A stretch of 39,839 nucleotides of DNA. Source: Halorubrum sp. BV1. GTDB lineage: Archaea; Halobacteriota; Halobacteria; Halobacteriales; Haloferacaceae. Location of the stretch: the NCBI RefSeq assembly GCF_000746205.1, contig NZ_KN050825.1, positions 188,651-228,489 of the forward strand. The letters run 5' to 3'. The position numbers were made by a program, and so were the translations under genes. The notes below the pieces were generated by a model. That model made no database searches and was not told the DNA's origin. It saw only the letters and a list, made by a program, of their open reading frames with translations. Below, piece by piece: positions 14,487 through 22,975 of the stretch (positions are counted from its first letter, which is position 1; each line of letters starts with the position of its first letter).

Positions 14487-16079
14487 TCACACCCAGTGAC
14501 CGAGGAGGTACGTCGCACCGACGACGACGACGCCGCCGAACGCGTCGCGAGTGCGAAGCGGCACGAGGGTCGGTCCGCCCGCGTCGCCGTCTGCCGGCGA
14601 GTCGTCGTCGCCGGTCTCGTCATCTGTGGCACCGTCGGTCTCGGCTGCACTCACCACGCCGCTCGTGTCGTTCTCGGGAGCGGACTCCGTGCTTGCGTCG
14701 GAGGCAGTCTCGTTCGCCACGCGCTCGTCCGCCGGCCTGTCGACGGAGGGCGTGACGGATTTCGTCACCTGTCTGTTGCCGTAGGAGACGATGACGTTGA
14801 CGACCGTGTGGCCGGGAACGGCCGTGAGAGACTGGTCGAACTCGACGCGTGTCGTCGGCGTGTTCGCCTCGTAGGCGCGAGTGATGTCGAGTCGGTCGCC
14901 GGACCGCGTGTCGATCGTTTCGAGCGTCACGCGAGAGATCTGCGCCTCGGAGACGGTACCGGCGACGCGGACTGTCTCTGCGGTCGTATTCGTCTCGTTT
15001 TCGGTGACGGAGATGTTCGGTGACGGGTCGTACTCGACCGTGAACGTCTGTTCGTGGACGTTGCCGGCGGCGTCTTCGGCGACGAGCCGGAACTCGTTTT
15101 CGGCGTCGTACAGCGAAACCGTCGTGTCGAACTCGTGTGTGAACCGGTTCGGGTCCGGCTCGGAATCGGTTCCGGTCAGCAGTACCTGTGACGCGTTGTT
15201 GCTTGTCCGGTTGAGCGTCACGCGGTGGAGTTTCGTCTCGTCGCGGACCGTCCCGCGGACGCGGACCGAATCGACGTAGCTCTCGTTTGGAACGTCGAGA
15301 TCGATTTCCGGATCGGTCTCGTCGTCGACGATGAGTCTGAACGAGTCGACGTTCGTCCGCCCGTTCTCGTCGGTGTATCGGGCGACGATTTCGTTTCGAC
15401 CCTCGCCGAGCAGCAGGTCCTGTGAGAAGGAGTCGCCGGGGTCGTTTATGCGGTGAAGCGTCCGGTCGGTGTGACACTCGGGTTGGCTGTCACAGTTCGT
15501 CAAGTTCGTCTCGTTGCCGTCGCTGTACACGTGTGTCCGCTCGATGCGAATGTGACTCACCGACGACACGGTGTGGAGGCTCCCGGCGAGTTGCACCTGA
15601 CCGCTCGAAACGTTCGTCTCGTTGTCGGGTCCGCCGAGGACGCTCGTCGAGAACGGAGACGTGTACCGCACGCGCGGCGCGGCGGTGTGTTTCGTCATCG
15701 TCGCTTCGAACGTGGCCACATCGTCGGCCCGCGCTATCACCTCGACCGTGTTCTCGTTCGGGTCGAGATCGAGCGGGATCGCCCGGCTGAACGACCGAGA
15801 GTCGGGTCGATAGGTGTGGCGGATGTCGCCGTCAACGCGGATCTCGATCAGGTCTATCGTCGCGTTCGCCTCGACACTGACGTTCGCCGTCGGGTCCGTG
15901 AGGACGACGTGTTCGGTGCCGTCGACGAGCCGGTCGCCGTCGACCGACACGTCGATCGTCGTCTCCTGTTGTGCAACAGCGGTGTCGGCTCCGACGCTAG
16001 CTCCGACGAGCGCGAAACAGAGGACGAGACAGCAGATAACGCGGATCGCGGCGGTCGACGGTGTCGTATGTGAGATCAT
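14487..16079 (-). CDS. Sequon-rich surface protein with Ig-like domains and C-terminal membrane helix
   Basis: A 530-residue exported protein. The signal peptide is AAIRVICCLVLCFALVGASVGADTAVAQ (about 10-37). Successive Ig/Big-type beta domains follow (for example DPEIDLDVPNESYVDSVRVRGTVRDETKLHRVTL, then DPSPNISVTENETNTTAETVRVAGTV). At least ten N-X-S/T sequons predict heavy N-glycosylation. An acidic Ser/Thr/Asp linker (about 455-505) leads to a short C-terminal helix (FGGVVVVGATYLLGHWV). It is probably anchored in the membrane and projects through the S-layer. ATG at 16079 is the only good start before the signal; GTATAC near 16126-16131 may be its promoter. Convergent with the preceding gene. 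Specific role unknown. Confidence 0.7.
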   Translation of the reverse strand: MISHTTPSTAAIRVICCLVLCFALVGASVGADTAVAQQETTIDVSVDGDRLVDGTEHVVLTDPTANVSVEANATIDLIEIRVDGDIRHTYRPDSRSFSRAIPLDLDPNENTVEVIARADDVATFEATMTKHTAAPRVRYTSPFSTSVLGGPDNETNVSSGQVQLAGSLHTVSSVSHIRIERTHVYSDGNETNLTNCDSQPECHTDRTLHRINDPGDSFSQDLLLGEGRNEIVARYTDENGRTNVDSFRLIVDDETDPEIDLDVPNESYVDSVRVRGTVRDETKLHRVTLNRTSNNASQVLLTGTDSEPDPNRFTHEFDTTVSLYDAENEFRLVAEDAAGNVHEQTFTVEYDPSPNISVTENETNTTAETVRVAGTVSEAQISRVTLETIDTRSGDRLDITRAYEANTPTTRVEFDQSLTAVPGHTVVNVIVSYGNRQVTKSVTPSVDRPADERVANETASDASTESAPENDTSGVVSAAETDGATDDETGDDDSPADGDAGGPTLVPLRTRDAFGGVVVVGATYLLGHWV

Positions 16080-16421
16080 ATGGAGCGGGCTGTCCGGTCG
16101 GATCGGGTCGCCGTGCCGACCGAGACCTGTATACGCGTCTCACCGCCTCGTCGGCACTTGACTGTAGTGGGCCAGCTATCACGAGAGATAGCTGGAGGCG
16201 TCGGCCGCGGATCGCTCCCCGCCGGCCGACCGGTATCGGTTCGCACACACGGCGCGTAGCGAAGCCGTTAAAACCTATCCCGGGGAAGCTACGGGTAACT
16301 CGCTGGTGCGGACACAGCGGGCACTCGCCGCCGGCCGCGTCGACGGCTCGCCGCCGACGCGCCGGGACGAGACGACATGTAGCCGCCTCGCGGCTGAATC
16401 GCAACCGTCCGCGAACACACA
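16080..16421. other. Divergent intergenic region with a perfect hairpin
   Basis: No gene was seen. CCAGCTATC (16172-16180) and GATAGCTGG (16187-16195) form a perfect 9-bp stem with a six-base loop. No T-run follows, so an operator is as likely as a terminator. GTTAAAACC near 16268-16276 is the best TATA-like box for rpl15e and would give a leader of about 120 nt. Confidence 0.5.
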
Positions 16422-17012
16422 ATGGCACGAAGTTTCTACTCGCACATCAAGGAGGCATGGCGGTCCCCCAAGGAGGGGAAGCTCGCGGAACTGCAGTGGC
16501 AGCGCAAACAGGAGTGGCGCGACGAGGGGGCCATAGAGCGCATCGAGCGCCCCACGCGACTCGACAAGGCTCGCGAACTCGGCTACAAGGCCAAACAGGG
16601 CGTCATCGTCGCCCGCGTGAGCGTCCGCAAGGGCGGCTCGCGCAAACAGCGGTTCAAGGCCGGGCGTCGCTCGAAGCGGCAGGGCGTCAACCGCCTCTCG
16701 CGGCGCAAGTCGATCCAGCGCATCGCCGAGGAGCGCGCCTCGCGGAAGTACCGCAACCTCCGCGTGCTCAACTCTTACTGGGTCGGCGAAGACGGCTCCC
16801 AGAAGTGGCACGAAGTCATCCTCGTCGATCCCGCCCACCCGGCGATCGAGAACGACGACGACCTGAGTTGGATCACGTCCGACGACCACAAGGGTCGGGC
16901 ATTCCGCGGACTCACCTCGGCCGGCACCAAGGGCCGCGGTCAGCGCACGCGCGGAAAAGGCACCGAGAAGACCCGCCCGAGCGTCTCCAGTAACGGTCGG
17001 CAGGGCAAGTAG
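16422..17012 (+). CDS. rpl15e: 50S ribosomal protein L15e
   Basis: A 196-residue ribosomal protein of the archaeal/eukaryotic L15e family. The N-terminus MARSFYSHIKEAWRSPKEG, the central RQGVNRLSRRKSIQRIAEERASRKYRNLRVLNSYWVGEDG and the HKGRAFRGLTSAGTKGRG tail are all characteristic. The length is normal. Being basic, it stands out from its acidic neighbours. ATG at 16422 is the first codon of the conserved N-terminus. No SD-like sequence is evident; the upstream TATA-like box near 16268 would imply a long leader. It appears to be transcribed alone. Confidence 0.97.
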   Translation: MARSFYSHIKEAWRSPKEGKLAELQWQRKQEWRDEGAIERIERPTRLDKARELGYKAKQGVIVARVSVRKGGSRKQRFKAGRRSKRQGVNRLSRRKSIQRIAEERASRKYRNLRVLNSYWVGEDGSQKWHEVILVDPAHPAIENDDDLSWITSDDHKGRAFRGLTSAGTKGRGQRTRGKGTEKTRPSVSSNGRQGK

Positions 17013-17097
17013 CGCGGCGCGGTTTCGACGCTCCGATTTTCATCGCCGTTTCGCACACGAACAGTCGCGTTTGTCACGGCGTGAGACCGCAAGCCGG

Positions 17098-17108
17098 AGT
17101 TATATGCG
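17098..17108 (+). promoter_or_regulatory. TATA-like box of the small membrane protein gene
   Basis: AGTTATATGCG lies 20-30 bases before the ATG at 17128, the spacing of a leaderless transcript. It decides the start against the in-frame codons at 17071 and 17104. Confidence 0.55.
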
Positions 17109-17127
17109 CCGGTCGGGAAATGCGCCC

Positions 17128-17520
17128 ATGGCACCATCGACGGCGTCGACCGAATCGGGGGTACCGAGACACCCGGCCAGCTACATCGCTATCCTCGCCG
17201 CCGGAGTCACCGGCGTCCTTCACCTCGTGTTGGCGACGCAAGTGATACAGTTCAGCCAGATGATGGCTGCCCTGTTCGTTCTCAACGGACTCGGGTTCCT
17301 CGGCGGCATCGGGCTCTACGTCTCGGGGCGATGGCGACGGGAGCTGTATCTCGTGGCCGCGGGCTACGCGCTCGTGACCGTGCTCGCGCTGTTCGTCTTC
17401 CAAGGATTCAGCGTGGACGCGTTCTACCGGCAAGGGTCGCTCAATCCGGCGGCCGTCATCTCGAAGGGCGCTGAGCTAGTCCTCGCGGCGAGCGCGCTGT
17501 TCCGCTATTCGCGGGAGTGA
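17128..17520 (+). CDS. Four-helix integral membrane protein, unknown function
   Basis: A 130-residue haloarchaeal membrane protein. Four hydrophobic segments are visible at about 18-38 (YIAILAAGVTGVLHLVLAT), 43-63 (MAALFVLNGLGFLGGIGLYV), 70-90 (LYLVAAGYALVTVLALFVF) and 106-122. A conserved-looking His sits in the first helix. The N-terminal 15 residues are polar. A TATA-like box 20-30 bases upstream supports this start. No transport or enzyme motif is evident. It resembles uncharacterised DUF families restricted to haloarchaea, but no firm family can be assigned. Confidence 0.7.
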   Translation: MAPSTASTESGVPRHPASYIAILAAGVTGVLHLVLATQVIQFSQMMAALFVLNGLGFLGGIGLYVSGRWRRELYLVAAGYALVTVLALFVFQGFSVDAFYRQGSLNPAAVISKGAELVLAASALFRYSRE

Positions 17521-17574
17521 GCCGCGCAGACTCCGGTACAATCGATAGATAACACGCGACCGCGGCGTGTCCGC

Positions 17575-17895
17575 TCAGGGCGCGCCGGCGATGATCATCT
17601 TCGAGCCGTCGGCAGAAAAAGAGAGGTCACGCGTCGAGTCGGCGTCGACGCGCACCGCGTCACCGGGGCCGAGGTCGACGGGGTCGCCGTCGACCGTGAG
17701 CGTCGCCTCGCCGTGGATCAACACGTACACCTCTTCGTGGCCGTCCTCGGCGTGGTCGTGCTCCAGTCCGTCCCACCCGTCGTCCGCTTCGACGACGGTT
17801 ACACCGAGACGCTCACAGTCGAGCGCGTCGCGGAGGAAGTACATGCCGGGCGCGCGCGGTTCGACGTCGTCGTAGGTGGTCGTGTCGTATCCCAT
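17575..17895 (-). CDS. Single-domain cupin protein
   Basis: A 106-residue small beta-barrel protein. Cupin motif 1 is visible as EHDHAEDGHEEVYVLIHGEATLTVDG (about 46-71), with H46, H48 and E55 as likely metal ligands. Motif 2 is PGDAVRVDADSTRDLSF (about 77-93), where the usual His is absent. The length is typical of a one-domain cupin. ATG at 17895 has GTAACTTTTCC about 25 bases upstream as a weak TATA-like box. Cupins bind metals and small ligands and range from isomerases to regulators; the substrate cannot be inferred here. It stands between convergent membrane-protein and chaperone genes. Confidence 0.85.
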   Translation of the reverse strand: MGYDTTTYDDVEPRAPGMYFLRDALDCERLGVTVVEADDGWDGLEHDHAEDGHEEVYVLIHGEATLTVDGDPVDLGPGDAVRVDADSTRDLSFSADGSKMIIAGAP

Positions 17896-17990
17896 ATCGG
17901 GAGTACGCCGTGGGTGCCGGAAAAGTTACGGGTCGGCGAAGACGGGATCCGAGAGAATACACCGGAAGCCATCGACCGCTCCCGCGACCG

Positions 17991-19151
17991 CTAGAAGGAA
18001 CTCTTCAGCTTCTCGAAGAAGCCGCCGCCGACGTCGATGTCCTCGCCGCCGGCCTCGGCGAACGCCTCCAGCGCCTCGCGCTGCTCGTCGTTGAGCGACT
18101 CGGGGATCACCACGCCGACCTGTACGTAGAGGTCGCCGCGACCGCGGCGTCGCAGCCGAGGCATTCCTTTGTCCTGCAGCCGGAACGTCTCCCCGCTTTG
18201 CGTGCCTGCGGGGACGTCCATCTCGACGCTACCGTCGACCGTCTCGATTTCGATCGTGTCGCCGAAGACGGCCTGCGGGAACGATATCGCCTCGCTCACA
18301 TGTAAGTCGTCGCCGTCGCGCTCGAAGCGGTCGCCCACGTCGACGTCGACTTCGATCAGCAGGTCGCCGTTCGGCCCGCCGTTCTCGCCGGGCGCGCCCT
18401 CGCGCTCCATCCGTAGGCTCTGTCCGGAGCGGATGCCGGGCGGGATCTCCACTGAGAGCGTCGCCTCCTCTTGGACGACCCCGTCGCCGCCGCAGTCCGC
18501 ACAGTCCTCGCTGTACAGTTCGCCGGTCCCCTCACACCGGGGACACGTTGAGGTCTGTTGGACGCGACCGAGCGGCGTCTGCTGAACCTGCTGGACCTGT
18601 CCGCGGCCGTTACACTGCGGGCAGGTCTCGACGTCGGCGTCTGGCGGATGACCCGCGCCCTCACAGGTGTCACAGGTCGTCGGACGGGTGAGCGTGACCT
18701 GTTTGGTCGCGCCCTCGAACGCCTCCTCGAGCGTGATCTCGAGCCCCGTCTTGAGGTCGCGTCCCTGTCGGGGGCGGTTGTTGGGACCGCCACCGCCGCC
18801 GCGACCGCCGCCGAAGAACTGGTTGAAGATGTCCTCGAAGCCGCCGGCTCCGCCCGCGCCGCCGGCCCCACCGAACGGACCGCCCGCCCCACCGGGGCCA
18901 CCGCCGCCCGTCGCACCGCGCTTGTCGGCCTCGGTGAACCTGTCGTGGCCGAGCTGGTCGTACTGACGGCGCTTCTCGTCGTCCGTGAGCACCTCTTTTG
19001 CCTTCTGTATCTTCTTGAACCGCTCTTCGGCGTCCTCGTCGTCGCTGACGTCTGGGTGGTGTTTGGCGGCCTGCTTGCGGTACGCCTGTTTGATCTCGTC
19101 TTCGCTGGCGTCCCGCGACACGCCCAAGACGTCGTAGAAGTCTTCGCTCAT
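17991..19151 (-). CDS. dnaJ: Chaperone protein DnaJ
   Basis: A 386-residue type I Hsp40 that delivers substrates to DnaK and stimulates its ATPase. The J domain covers 1-70 with the HPD motif (KHHPDVSDDE). A Gly/Phe-rich region runs about 85-125. Four zinc-finger repeats are present: CDTCEGAG, CPQCNGRG, CPRCEGTG and CADCGGDG. C-terminal substrate-binding domains follow (LSVEIPPGIRSGQSLRMEREG, DVPAGTQSGETFRL). All catalytic features are intact. It begins 46 bases after the dnaK stop on the same strand, so the two are very likely co-transcribed in the order dnaK-dnaJ. Confidence 0.97.
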   Translation of the reverse strand: MSEDFYDVLGVSRDASEDEIKQAYRKQAAKHHPDVSDDEDAEERFKKIQKAKEVLTDDEKRRQYDQLGHDRFTEADKRGATGGGGPGGAGGPFGGAGGAGGAGGFEDIFNQFFGGGRGGGGGPNNRPRQGRDLKTGLEITLEEAFEGATKQVTLTRPTTCDTCEGAGHPPDADVETCPQCNGRGQVQQVQQTPLGRVQQTSTCPRCEGTGELYSEDCADCGGDGVVQEEATLSVEIPPGIRSGQSLRMEREGAPGENGGPNGDLLIEVDVDVGDRFERDGDDLHVSEAISFPQAVFGDTIEIETVDGSVEMDVPAGTQSGETFRLQDKGMPRLRRRGRGDLYVQVGVVIPESLNDEQREALEAFAEAGGEDIDVGGGFFEKLKSSF

Positions 19152-19197
19152 GCGTTACGTGAATAGTGTGTGGTGATCCGCCGGGGTCGGGTGACAG

Positions 19198-21129
19198 CTA
19201 CTCGTCGTCTTCGTCTTCGTCGCCGTCGACGTCCTCGAAGTCGGCATCGACGTACTCCTCGTCGTCCGCGTCGGCCGCACCGCCGGGACCCGCGCCGCCG
19301 GGGCCGCCCGCGCCGCCCATACCGCCCATGCCGCCGGGACCGCCGGCCGCGCCGCCAGCGCCGCCCGGACCGGCCTGTGCCGCCTGCTCTTGATACATCT
19401 GCTTGCCGATCTCCTGGAGTTCCTCTGAGAGCGCCTCGGTGACGGATTCGAGCTCCTCGGTCTCTGCGTCCTCGTCTTCGAGCGTCTCTTCGACGTCTTC
19501 GATCGCCGCCTCGATGTCGTCGATGAGGTCCGCGTCGAGCTCCTCCTCGTTCTCTTCGAGGAGCGTCTCGGCGCGCTGGATCGAGGTCTCGGCCTCGTTT
19601 CGCGCCTCGATGCGCTCGCGGCGGGCCTCGTCTTCTTCGGCGTGCTTTTCGGCCTCCTCTTGCATCTCTTCTATCTCCTCGTCGGAGAGGCCGACACCGC
19701 CCTCGATGGTGATCGACTCGGCGTTGCCCGAGCCCTGATCTTCCGCCTCGACGTTGACGATGCCGTTCTCGTCGATGTTAAAGGAGACCTCGATCTGCGG
19801 GGTTCCCGCGGGTGCCGGCGGGATGCCGGAGAGCTGGAACGCGCCGAGCAGCTCGTTCTCCTCTGCGATCTCACGTTCACCCTGGAAGACGCGGACGTTC
19901 ACGGACGTCTGGTTGTCCGCGGCCGTCGTGAACACCTTCGACTCCTCCGTCGGGATCGTGGTGTTCTTCTCGATGAGCCGCTCGAACAGACCGCCCTTCA
20001 CTTCGATGCCGAGCGAGAGCGGCGTCACGTCGAGCAGAACGATATCGTCGACGTCGCCGGAGAGGACGCCGCCCTGGACCGCCGCGCCGAGCGCGACCGC
20101 CTCGTCGGGGTTGACGTTCTTTTTCGGCTCCTGACCGACCAGTTCCTCGACCTTCTCTTGGACCTGCGGCATCCGGGTGGAACCGCCCACGAGGATGACC
20201 TCGTCGATGTCGCCTTTGTCGTAGCCGGCGTCCGAAAGCGCCTGCTCCGTCGGACCGACGGTGCGCTCTAACAGATCGCCCGTGAGGTTCTCGAACGTTG
20301 CGCGCGTCACGGACTGTTCGAGGTGGACCGGGCCGCTGTCGGTCGCGGTGATGAAGGGGAGGTTGACCGTCGTCTCCTTCTTGCTCGACAGTTCGATCTT
20401 CGCCTCCTCTGCGGCGTCTTTCAGCCGCTGGAGCGCCTGTCGGTCCTCGCGGAGGTCGATCCCGTGGTCGTTTTCGAACTCATCTGCGAGGTGGTCGATG
20501 AGCGCCTCGTCCCAGTCGTCGCCGCCGAGGTCGTTGTCCCCGTTCGTGGCGACGACCTCGTAGACGCCGCCGCCGAGATCGAGGACGGAGACGTCGAACG
20601 TGCCGCCACCGAGGTCGTACACGAGGACGGTCTGGTCGGACTCGTCGTCGAGGCCGTATGCCATCGAGGCCGCGGTCGGCTCGTTGACGATGCGCTCGAC
20701 GTCGAATCCGGCGATCTCGCCGGCGTCCTTCGTCGCCTGCCGCTGCTTGTCGTTGAAGTACGCGGGGACCGTGATCACGGCCTTCTCGACGTCGTCGCCG
20801 AGATACTCCTCCGCGTCGCGTTTGATTTTCTGGAGGATCATCGCCGAGACCTGCTCCGGCGTGTACTCGTCGTCGCCGATCTCGACGGTATAGTCGTCCT
20901 CGCCCATGTGCCGCTTGATCGACTGGATCGTGCGGTCCGGGTTCTGGACGGCTTGATTCTTGGCCGGCTTCCCGACGAGTCGCTCGTCGTCGTCGGCGAA
21001 CGCGACGACGGACGGCGTGGTCCGGTCGCCCTCCGCGTTCGCGATGATCTCGGGCTCGTCGCCCTCCATGACCGCGAAGGCGGAGTTGGTGGTACCGAGG
21101 TCGATACCGAGAATCTTGTTGCTCGCCAT
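19198..21129 (-). CDS. dnaK: Chaperone protein DnaK (Hsp70)
   Basis: A 643-residue ATP-driven chaperone. The nucleotide-binding domain shows GIDLGTTNS (8-16), VPAYFNDKQRQATKDAG, VYDLGGGTFDVSVLD and ILVGGSTRMPQVQ. The interdomain linker region is followed by the substrate-binding domain (LLDVTPLSLGIEV) and a helical lid. The tail is first Gly/Met/Pro-rich and then strongly acidic, as in haloarchaeal homologues. ATG at 21129 starts MASNKILGIDLG; a longer frame adds only three residues. grpE is not adjacent: tpiA lies upstream instead. Two candidate promoters and a palindrome lie in the 215-base upstream gap. Confidence 0.97.
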   Translation of the reverse strand: MASNKILGIDLGTTNSAFAVMEGDEPEIIANAEGDRTTPSVVAFADDDERLVGKPAKNQAVQNPDRTIQSIKRHMGEDDYTVEIGDDEYTPEQVSAMILQKIKRDAEEYLGDDVEKAVITVPAYFNDKQRQATKDAGEIAGFDVERIVNEPTAASMAYGLDDESDQTVLVYDLGGGTFDVSVLDLGGGVYEVVATNGDNDLGGDDWDEALIDHLADEFENDHGIDLREDRQALQRLKDAAEEAKIELSSKKETTVNLPFITATDSGPVHLEQSVTRATFENLTGDLLERTVGPTEQALSDAGYDKGDIDEVILVGGSTRMPQVQEKVEELVGQEPKKNVNPDEAVALGAAVQGGVLSGDVDDIVLLDVTPLSLGIEVKGGLFERLIEKNTTIPTEESKVFTTAADNQTSVNVRVFQGEREIAEENELLGAFQLSGIPPAPAGTPQIEVSFNIDENGIVNVEAEDQGSGNAESITIEGGVGLSDEEIEEMQEEAEKHAEEDEARRERIEARNEAETSIQRAETLLEENEEELDADLIDDIEAAIEDVEETLEDEDAETEELESVTEALSEELQEIGKQMYQEQAAQAGPGGAGGAAGGPGGMGGMGGAGGPGGAGPGGAADADDEEYVDADFEDVDGDEDEDDE

Positions 21130-21156
21130 CTTGCCCACAGGTAGCGGCTTGTGTCG

Positions 21157-21258
21157 GTTAAAGGTTACTAGACGCCGCGATCCGTCCGCGACACCGAACC
21201 CGCTTGCGTCGTGCGATTTCTCGATCGTGTGAGTCGCTCACATCGATGTCTTTATACA
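21157..21258 (-). promoter_or_regulatory. dnaK promoter region with palindromic operator candidate
   Basis: On the minus strand CTGTATAAAGAC (21248-21259) is a strong TATA-like box. A palindrome, TGTGAG-TCG-CTCACA (21228-21242), lies where transcription should begin, leaving a leader of about 95 nt. A second weaker box, CCTTTAACC (about 21157-21165), sits 28-36 bases before the ATG and would give a short leader. Dual promoters fit a heat-shock gene. Confidence 0.5.
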
Positions 21259-21345
21259 GATCCGCAAGCGCAGCAGCCGGCGGGGCGAGCACGGTCGGGG
21301 GCAACGGGGCGACTGCGGCCCACGGTGGCGGGCGGCGCGGAGGGC

Positions 21346-21990
21346 TCAGAGCCCGCTGACGAGGTCTTCGAGCACCGCCTCCGGGTCGTCGGCCTTGGCG
21401 ACGCCCGAGGCGAGCAGGACGCCCGAGGCACCGAGGTCGCCGGCGGCGATCACGTCCTCGCCTGTCGAGACGCCAGCGCCGCAGAACACGTCCACGTCGG
21501 AGTCGACCGCGTCAGCGGCCGCGACCGCGTCCTCGACTATCCCCGGGTCCGCAGTCGAGACGGAGACGTCGCCGCCGATGAGTTCCGGCGGCTCGACGGC
21601 GACGGCGTCGGGTGAGAGTGCCGCGGCCGCACCGACCTGTGCGGGGTTGTTGGCACAGACGACGGTCTCCAAGTCGGCGCGCTCGGCCGCGCGTACCGAG
21701 CCGTCGATGTCCGCGAGTGTGAGTCGGTTCTCGGAGTGGTTGATCAGGGTGCCGACGGCACCGTTGTCGGCGACCGCCTCGGCGAGGGTCGAACCGGTGT
21801 GGGAGCCGTGGGCGTTCGGCGAGACGTGCTGGCCCCACGTCTCGACGCCGGTGTCCGCGACGCGGGCGATGTCGGCGGCCTGCGGCGAGACCGCGATCCG
21901 CGCGCCGGACGCCTCGGCGACGTCGCGGGCGGCCGTCGCTACCTCGATCGGATCACAGGGATACGCCTTGAGGTTCACCAGGATGAACAT
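21346..21990 (-). CDS. tpiA: Triosephosphate isomerase
   Basis: A 214-residue enzyme that interconverts dihydroxyacetone phosphate and glyceraldehyde 3-phosphate in central metabolism. It is the short archaeal form. Catalytic residues are visible: N6 and K8 in MFILVNLKAY, H85 in TLINHSENR and E133 in AVEPPELIG. The phosphate loop is GAGVSTGED near the C-terminus. ATG at 21990 is chosen because homologues start at this position and CCTATTTGC (22014-22022) lies 24 bases upstream. It lies between dnaK and a divergent DICT-domain gene and probably forms its own transcript. Confidence 0.96.
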   Translation of the reverse strand: MFILVNLKAYPCDPIEVATAARDVAEASGARIAVSPQAADIARVADTGVETWGQHVSPNAHGSHTGSTLAEAVADNGAVGTLINHSENRLTLADIDGSVRAAERADLETVVCANNPAQVGAAAALSPDAVAVEPPELIGGDVSVSTADPGIVEDAVAAADAVDSDVDVFCGAGVSTGEDVIAAGDLGASGVLLASGVAKADDPEAVLEDLVSGL

Positions 21991-22121
21991 GTCTGTATGA
22001 GAGGCCCGCGGCCGCAAATAGGTTCATGCTTCGGGGCCAGCTGTCCGCTTCGGCGCGTGACCGCTTCGAGGCTCCGGGTCGTCATCCCGTCGGCTCTCGG
22101 GGGGTCAAAGAGCATAAACGA

Positions 22122-22130
22122 CCTTATACC
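22122..22130 (+). promoter_or_regulatory. TATA-like box of the DICT-domain gene
   Basis: CCTTATACC ends 24 bases before ATG 22155, indicating a leaderless mRNA and ruling out the longer frame from 22026. Confidence 0.6.
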
Positions 22131-22154
22131 CCGGCACTGTGGGTGCGGACGAAG

Positions 22155-22964
22155 ATGTCCCTCATCGAGCTCATCGCGGGCGTGGAAGCTCACGAGGCCA
22201 CGCTTACCGTCTACAACGCCGACGCCACGGACGCGGACGCGCTCCGGGATCACTTCGCGGACCGGAACATCCGGATCGTCGACGAACGGAGCGCCGCTGG
22301 GCCGGAGGCGTTCGCCGTCTTGGCTCGGGACGGCGAGTTCGTCACCGCGGTCGGCGTCGACGAACTCCTTCCCGGGTCCGGTCCGCCCGGAGGCGGTGAC
22401 GGCGACAGAGACGCCGTCGGGTCGCGACGCGGCGGGACGCGGGCCGGAGGCGCGGTCCTCGATCACCTCGACGAAACGATGTTCACCTCGTACTCGCGGG
22501 CGGACATGGTTGCGGCCTCCCGCGAGATCGAAGACCGCGCGTGGCGCGTCGGCGACGGCGAACTCCACGCGGGGTTCCAGACGCTCGACGTGCTCACCGG
22601 CGAGACGGACACCTACGACGTGCTCGGCGAGAAGACGGACCTCGACGTGCACGCGTACGCGGCCGACGAGGGGAACGCGCCGGACGTCGAGCACTACACG
22701 GTCCACGTCGGCCGCACGGCCGAGATCCGCGAGACGTGGTTCGTCGCCTACGACGGCGGCGGACTCGACGAGGCGAAGTGCGCGCTCCTCGCCGAAGAGC
22801 GCGCGTCCGGAGAGTTCTACGGGTTCTGGAGCTACGATCCGGAGACGGTAGACGAGATCATCGACTACCTGACGGAGGAGTACGGGCCGGCGGCCGACGA
22901 GGCGCGCGAAACCGGCGAGAGCGACGACACCGGCGAGAGCGACGACACCGGCCGAAACCGGTAG
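22155..22964 (+). CDS. DICT sensory domain protein
   Basis: A 269-residue cytoplasmic protein. It begins MSLIELIAGVEAHEATLTVYN and continues DALRDHFADRNIRIVDE and FAVLARDGEFVTAVG, matching the DICT domain that in bacteria accompanies GGDEF, EAL, HD-GYP and two-component modules. A Gly-rich loop (about 78-100) precedes further domain segments (ETDTYDVLGEKTDLDVHAYA, EIRETWFVAYDGGGLDEAKCALLAEE). The tail contains two copies of TGESDDTGE-type repeats. The domain is proposed to sense signals, but no ligand is known and no output domain is fused here. Divergent from tpiA. Confidence 0.75.
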   Translation: MSLIELIAGVEAHEATLTVYNADATDADALRDHFADRNIRIVDERSAAGPEAFAVLARDGEFVTAVGVDELLPGSGPPGGGDGDRDAVGSRRGGTRAGGAVLDHLDETMFTSYSRADMVAASREIEDRAWRVGDGELHAGFQTLDVLTGETDTYDVLGEKTDLDVHAYAADEGNAPDVEHYTVHVGRTAEIRETWFVAYDGGGLDEAKCALLAEERASGEFYGFWSYDPETVDEIIDYLTEEYGPAADEARETGESDDTGESDDTGRNR

Positions 22965-22975
22965 TCGCGACGGAA

